This document shows positions 5,558-7,714 of a DNA stretch of 7,714 bases, in pieces. A program made the position numbers and the translations under genes. The DNA is from an uncultured beta proteobacterium (lineage in GTDB: Bacteria; Pseudomonadota; Gammaproteobacteria; Burkholderiales; Burkholderiaceae_B). The stretch's first letter is position 1. Every line of letters begins with the position of its first letter. The DNA is taken from assembly GCA_903929925.1 (NCBI GenBank), contig CAIYWO010000056.1, forward strand, positions 1 through 7,714, read 5' to 3'. Below the pieces are notes generated by a model. That model did not search any database, was not told the origin of the DNA, and saw nothing but the letters and a program-made list of their open reading frames with translations.

Positions 5558-7057
5558 ATGCGTACGATCCGAGCAGAGGACCTTGTTTCTAGTATCGCGG
5601 ATGCTCTGCAGTTCGTGAGTTACTACCATCCAATTGATTTCGTGCAGGCTTTAAAAAGCGCCTATCAGAAGGAAACCTCCGCACCTGCGCGCAATGCGTT
5701 GTTGCAACTATTAGTAAACAGCAAGCTAAGTGCCCAGGCACATCGTCCGATTTGTCAGGACACGGGTGTAGCGCATGTGTTTTTCAAGCTAGGGATGGAC
5801 GTCAGGATTTCCGCAGAGGGTAATCAACCGACACCGAGTCTACAGACGCTCGCAAATGCAGGCGTCGCGCAGGGCTACACCTACGCAGGAAATCCTTTGC
5901 GTGCCTCAATGATTCGCCTGCCGCTCGGTGATCGCAGCAACACGGGTGATAACACACCGGCCATCGTACACATAGAGATGGTCGAAGGTGACACACTCGA
6001 AGCGACCGTGGTGGCCAAGGGTGGCGGTGGTGATGTGAAAGCGCGCTATGCGATGCTCAATCCGAGTGATTCCGTGGCAGACTGGGTGGTGAGCCAGTTG
6101 CCAGGAATGGGAGCGGGTTGGTGTCCACCCGGAGTGTTAGGCTTGGGTATCGGTGGTTCTCCTGAACAAGCCATGGTGATGGCAAAGCGCGCGCTCTTTG
6201 CGCCAATTGATATTCAGAGTTTGCGTCAACGCGACGACTTGGATAAAGCGGAGCAGTTGCGCTTAGAAATTTTTGATCGCGTGAATGCCTTAGGCATCGG
6301 CGCACAAGGGCTTGGCGGTGACGCGACAATCTTAGACGTCAAGATTGCTCAGGCCCCTTCTCATGCAGCGTTGTTGCCGGTTGCATTGATGCCTAACTGT
6401 GCTGCAACGCGTTTCGTTTCGTTCACGCTCGACGGCTCAGGTCCTGCCAAACTTGTTGCGCCTGATGCATCCGTCTGGGATGACATACCGCAAGCAATGC
6501 CCTCCACAGATGGGCGTCGCGTCAACCTCGACGCGCTTACTCTTGAAGAGGTTCGCTCTTGGAAAGCGGGTGAGTTGCTGTTGTTATCCGGTCGTCTGTT
6601 GACCGGTCGAGATGCCGCGCATAAGCGCTTGACCGATATGCTCGCACGAGGTGAAACGCTACCAGTCGATTTAAAAAATCGTGCAATTTACTATGTTGGA
6701 CCGGTTGATCCGATCAAAGGTGAAGCGGTTGGCCCTGCAGGCCCGACAACCTCTGCCCGAATGGATAAGTTCATGCCAGCCCTGCTTGAGAAAACGGGCT
6801 TGCTGGTCTCTGTCGGAAAAGCCGAGCGTGGACCAGTCGCGATTGAGGCGATAAAAAAGGCAGGCGTTGCCTATTTAGTCGCGGTTGGGGGCGCGGCATA
6901 CTTGGTGTCTAAGGCAATCGAATCGGCAAAAGTCTTGGCGTTTGAAGATCTCGGTATGGAAGCGATTTATGAATTTGTTGTGCGTGATATGCCCGTCACG
7001 GTCGCGATTGATCAGACGGGGCGTACGATTCATTGGATAAAGTCAGATAACAACTAG
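5558..7057 (+). CDS. Class I (Fe-S) fumarate hydratase-type hydro-lyase, single chain
   Basis: This 499-residue cytosolic protein contains both parts of the class I fumarase family: an alpha-type domain (about 1-290) and a beta-type domain (about 310-495) in one chain, as in E. coli FumA but shorter. Three cysteines suit the [4Fe-4S] cluster: C66 in RPICQDTG, C189 in GWCPPGVLG, and C281 in MPNCAATR. Other landmarks are KGGGGDVKARYAMLNPSD (154-171), GLGGDATILDVKI (251-263), GPAGPTTSARMDKF (392-405) and EDLGMEAIYEFVVRDMPVTV (463-482). The family reversibly hydrates fumarate to L-malate; relatives act on mesaconate or tartrate, so specificity is open. The GAGG at 5548-5551 lies 6 nt before the ATG and overlaps the lyase stop, so expression with the lyase is expected. 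Next to a possibly fumarate-forming lyase, it may pull that product into central metabolism as malate. The Fe-S cluster implies oxygen sensitivity. Confidence 0.92.
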   Translation: MRTIRAEDLVSSIADALQFVSYYHPIDFVQALKSAYQKETSAPARNALLQLLVNSKLSAQAHRPICQDTGVAHVFFKLGMDVRISAEGNQPTPSLQTLANAGVAQGYTYAGNPLRASMIRLPLGDRSNTGDNTPAIVHIEMVEGDTLEATVVAKGGGGDVKARYAMLNPSDSVADWVVSQLPGMGAGWCPPGVLGLGIGGSPEQAMVMAKRALFAPIDIQSLRQRDDLDKAEQLRLEIFDRVNALGIGAQGLGGDATILDVKIAQAPSHAALLPVALMPNCAATRFVSFTLDGSGPAKLVAPDASVWDDIPQAMPSTDGRRVNLDALTLEEVRSWKAGELLLLSGRLLTGRDAAHKRLTDMLARGETLPVDLKNRAIYYVGPVDPIKGEAVGPAGPTTSARMDKFMPALLEKTGLLVSVGKAERGPVAIEAIKKAGVAYLVAVGGAAYLVSKAIESAKVLAFEDLGMEAIYEFVVRDMPVTVAIDQTGRTIHWIKSDNN

Positions 7058-7060
7058 GAG
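7056..7060 (+). promoter_or_regulatory. Ribosome binding site of the class II aldolase-like gene
   Basis: AGGAG overlaps the TAG stop of the hydratase gene. It lies 5 nt before the ATG at 7066 but only 2 nt before the ATG at 7063, so the second of the two adjacent ATG codons is the better start. Confidence 0.65.
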
Positions 7061-7065
7061 ACATG

Positions 7066-7714
7066 ATGGGAACCGCTACATCGATCGTTATGAATACCTC
7101 GCCTAAGATTCCACCGGGGCCCCTGAAGAATCGTGTTAGTGCCGAAGAGTGGAAGACACGTGTAGAACTGGCTGCCTGTTATCGCTTGGTCTCGCTCTAC
7201 GGTATGACCGATATGATTGCGAATCATATTTCTGCAATGGTTCCAGGCGAACCTAATCACTATCTGATTAACCCGTACGGTATGTTGTATGACGAAATCA
7301 CAGCGTCGAGCCTGATCAAAATCGATATCGACGGCAACATCATTGATCGTCCAAATGAAGATTACGGGATCAATCGCACGGGCTTTGTCATCCATAGCGC
7401 CATACATTCTGTGCGACCCGATGCCGCGTGCATCATCCACACGCACACGCGCGCTGGCATGACAGTGTCAACCCTAAAGTGTGGCTTATTGCCGCTGACA
7501 CAAACAGCCACGCGCTTTGCTAAGGTGGCATATCACCACTTCGAAGGTATCTCTGTCGACTTGTCTGAGCAAAAAAGTTTGCAACGGGATTTGGGTGAGG
7601 CAGAAGTGATGATCCTGCATAACCATGGATTACTCGCCGTGGGTCCGTCCATTCCTGAGGCCTTCAATACTATCTATCGGCTTGAGTTAGCCTGCAAAGT
7701 GCAAGTCGACGCGA
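7066..7714 (+). CDS. Class II aldolase/adducin-family protein, 3' end outside window
   Basis: The frame runs open from ATG 7066 to the right edge, giving 216 residues; a full member usually has about 230-270, so little is missing. Landmarks are NHIS (53-56), YLINPYGMLYDEI (67-79), GFVIHSAIHSVRPDA (106-120), the metal pair H125 and H127 in IIHTHTRAG, and H187 in LHNHGLLAVG, the probable third metal ligand. These define the class II aldolase/adducin fold. In sugar aldolases such as FucA a catalytic Glu stands where this protein has G106, counting back from the conserved His of GFVIH. It may therefore not be a classical aldolase: decarboxylases of hydroxylated aromatic acids and other metal enzymes share this fold. 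It is the third gene of the lyase-hydratase operon, 8 bp after the hydratase stop. The family is sure, the reaction open. Confidence 0.88.
   Translation, partial: MGTATSIVMNTSPKIPPGPLKNRVSAEEWKTRVELAACYRLVSLYGMTDMIANHISAMVPGEPNHYLINPYGMLYDEITASSLIKIDIDGNIIDRPNEDYGINRTGFVIHSAIHSVRPDAACIIHTHTRAGMTVSTLKCGLLPLTQTATRFAKVAYHHFEGISVDLSEQKSLQRDLGEAEVMILHNHGLLAVGPSIPEAFNTIYRLELACKVQVDA

Noticed and set aside
7054..7446. Minus-strand ORF of 130 codons at the right end
   Set aside because: It is antisense to the class II aldolase-like gene, whose motifs (NHIS, HTHT, HNHG) read clearly on the plus strand.
1..7714. CRISPR array, mobile element, tRNA, rRNA or phage genes
   Set aside because: I saw no regularly spaced repeats, terminal inverted repeats, transposase motifs or RNA-gene-like sequences; coding genes fill nearly all of the window.

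Overview
The window is a gene-dense stretch of a proteobacterial chromosome, most likely Betaproteobacteria, order Burkholderiales, possibly an Alcaligenaceae relative. The pointers are a stand-alone Bug/TctC-type periplasmic binding protein (a family greatly expanded in Bordetella-like bacteria), tightly packed overlapping catabolic genes, and the pairing of that binding protein with an adenylosuccinate/CMLE-type lyase, a class I fumarase and a class II aldolase-like protein. Base composition looks moderate, below typical Bordetella, but I did not compute it. The genus is an inference from gene content only.

Layout. (1) Positions 1-332, minus strand: N-terminal part of an NfsA-like FMN nitroreductase, cut by the window edge. 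(2) Positions 333-439: a divergent intergenic region with a long imperfect inverted repeat. (3) Positions 440-3162, plus strand: three overlapping genes, namely an MBL-fold metallo-hydrolase (TTG start), a ten-helix EamA/DMT transporter, and a protein related to glycine/sarcosine/betaine reductase component B (GrdB) with a CPVC motif where GrdB carries selenocysteine. (4) Positions 3150-4130, minus strand: a Bug-family periplasmic solute-binding protein whose 3' end overlaps the GrdB-like gene by 13 bp. (5) Positions 4131-4202: a short AT-rich divergent control region with a perfect 6-bp-arm dyad. (6) Positions 4203 to the end, plus strand: an operon of a lyase of the fumarase/aspartase superfamily (PcaB/adenylosuccinate lyase-like), a single-chain class I fumarase-type Fe-S hydratase, and a class II aldolase/adducin-family protein cut by the window edge.

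How the genes may work together (inference). The Bug protein would capture an organic acid in the periplasm. The lyase could eliminate fumarate from a succinyl-type substrate (or act as a cycloisomerase), the hydratase would hydrate fumarate or an analogue, and the aldolase-like protein would process or decarboxylate another intermediate. The MBL hydrolase, DMT transporter and GrdB-like protein form a separate transcription unit that may or may not serve the same pathway. I see no tRNA, rRNA, CRISPR array, insertion sequence or phage gene. The novelty here is a plausible uncharacterised carboxylate-catabolism locus and a selenium-free GrdB-like protein, not a clearly new kind of system.
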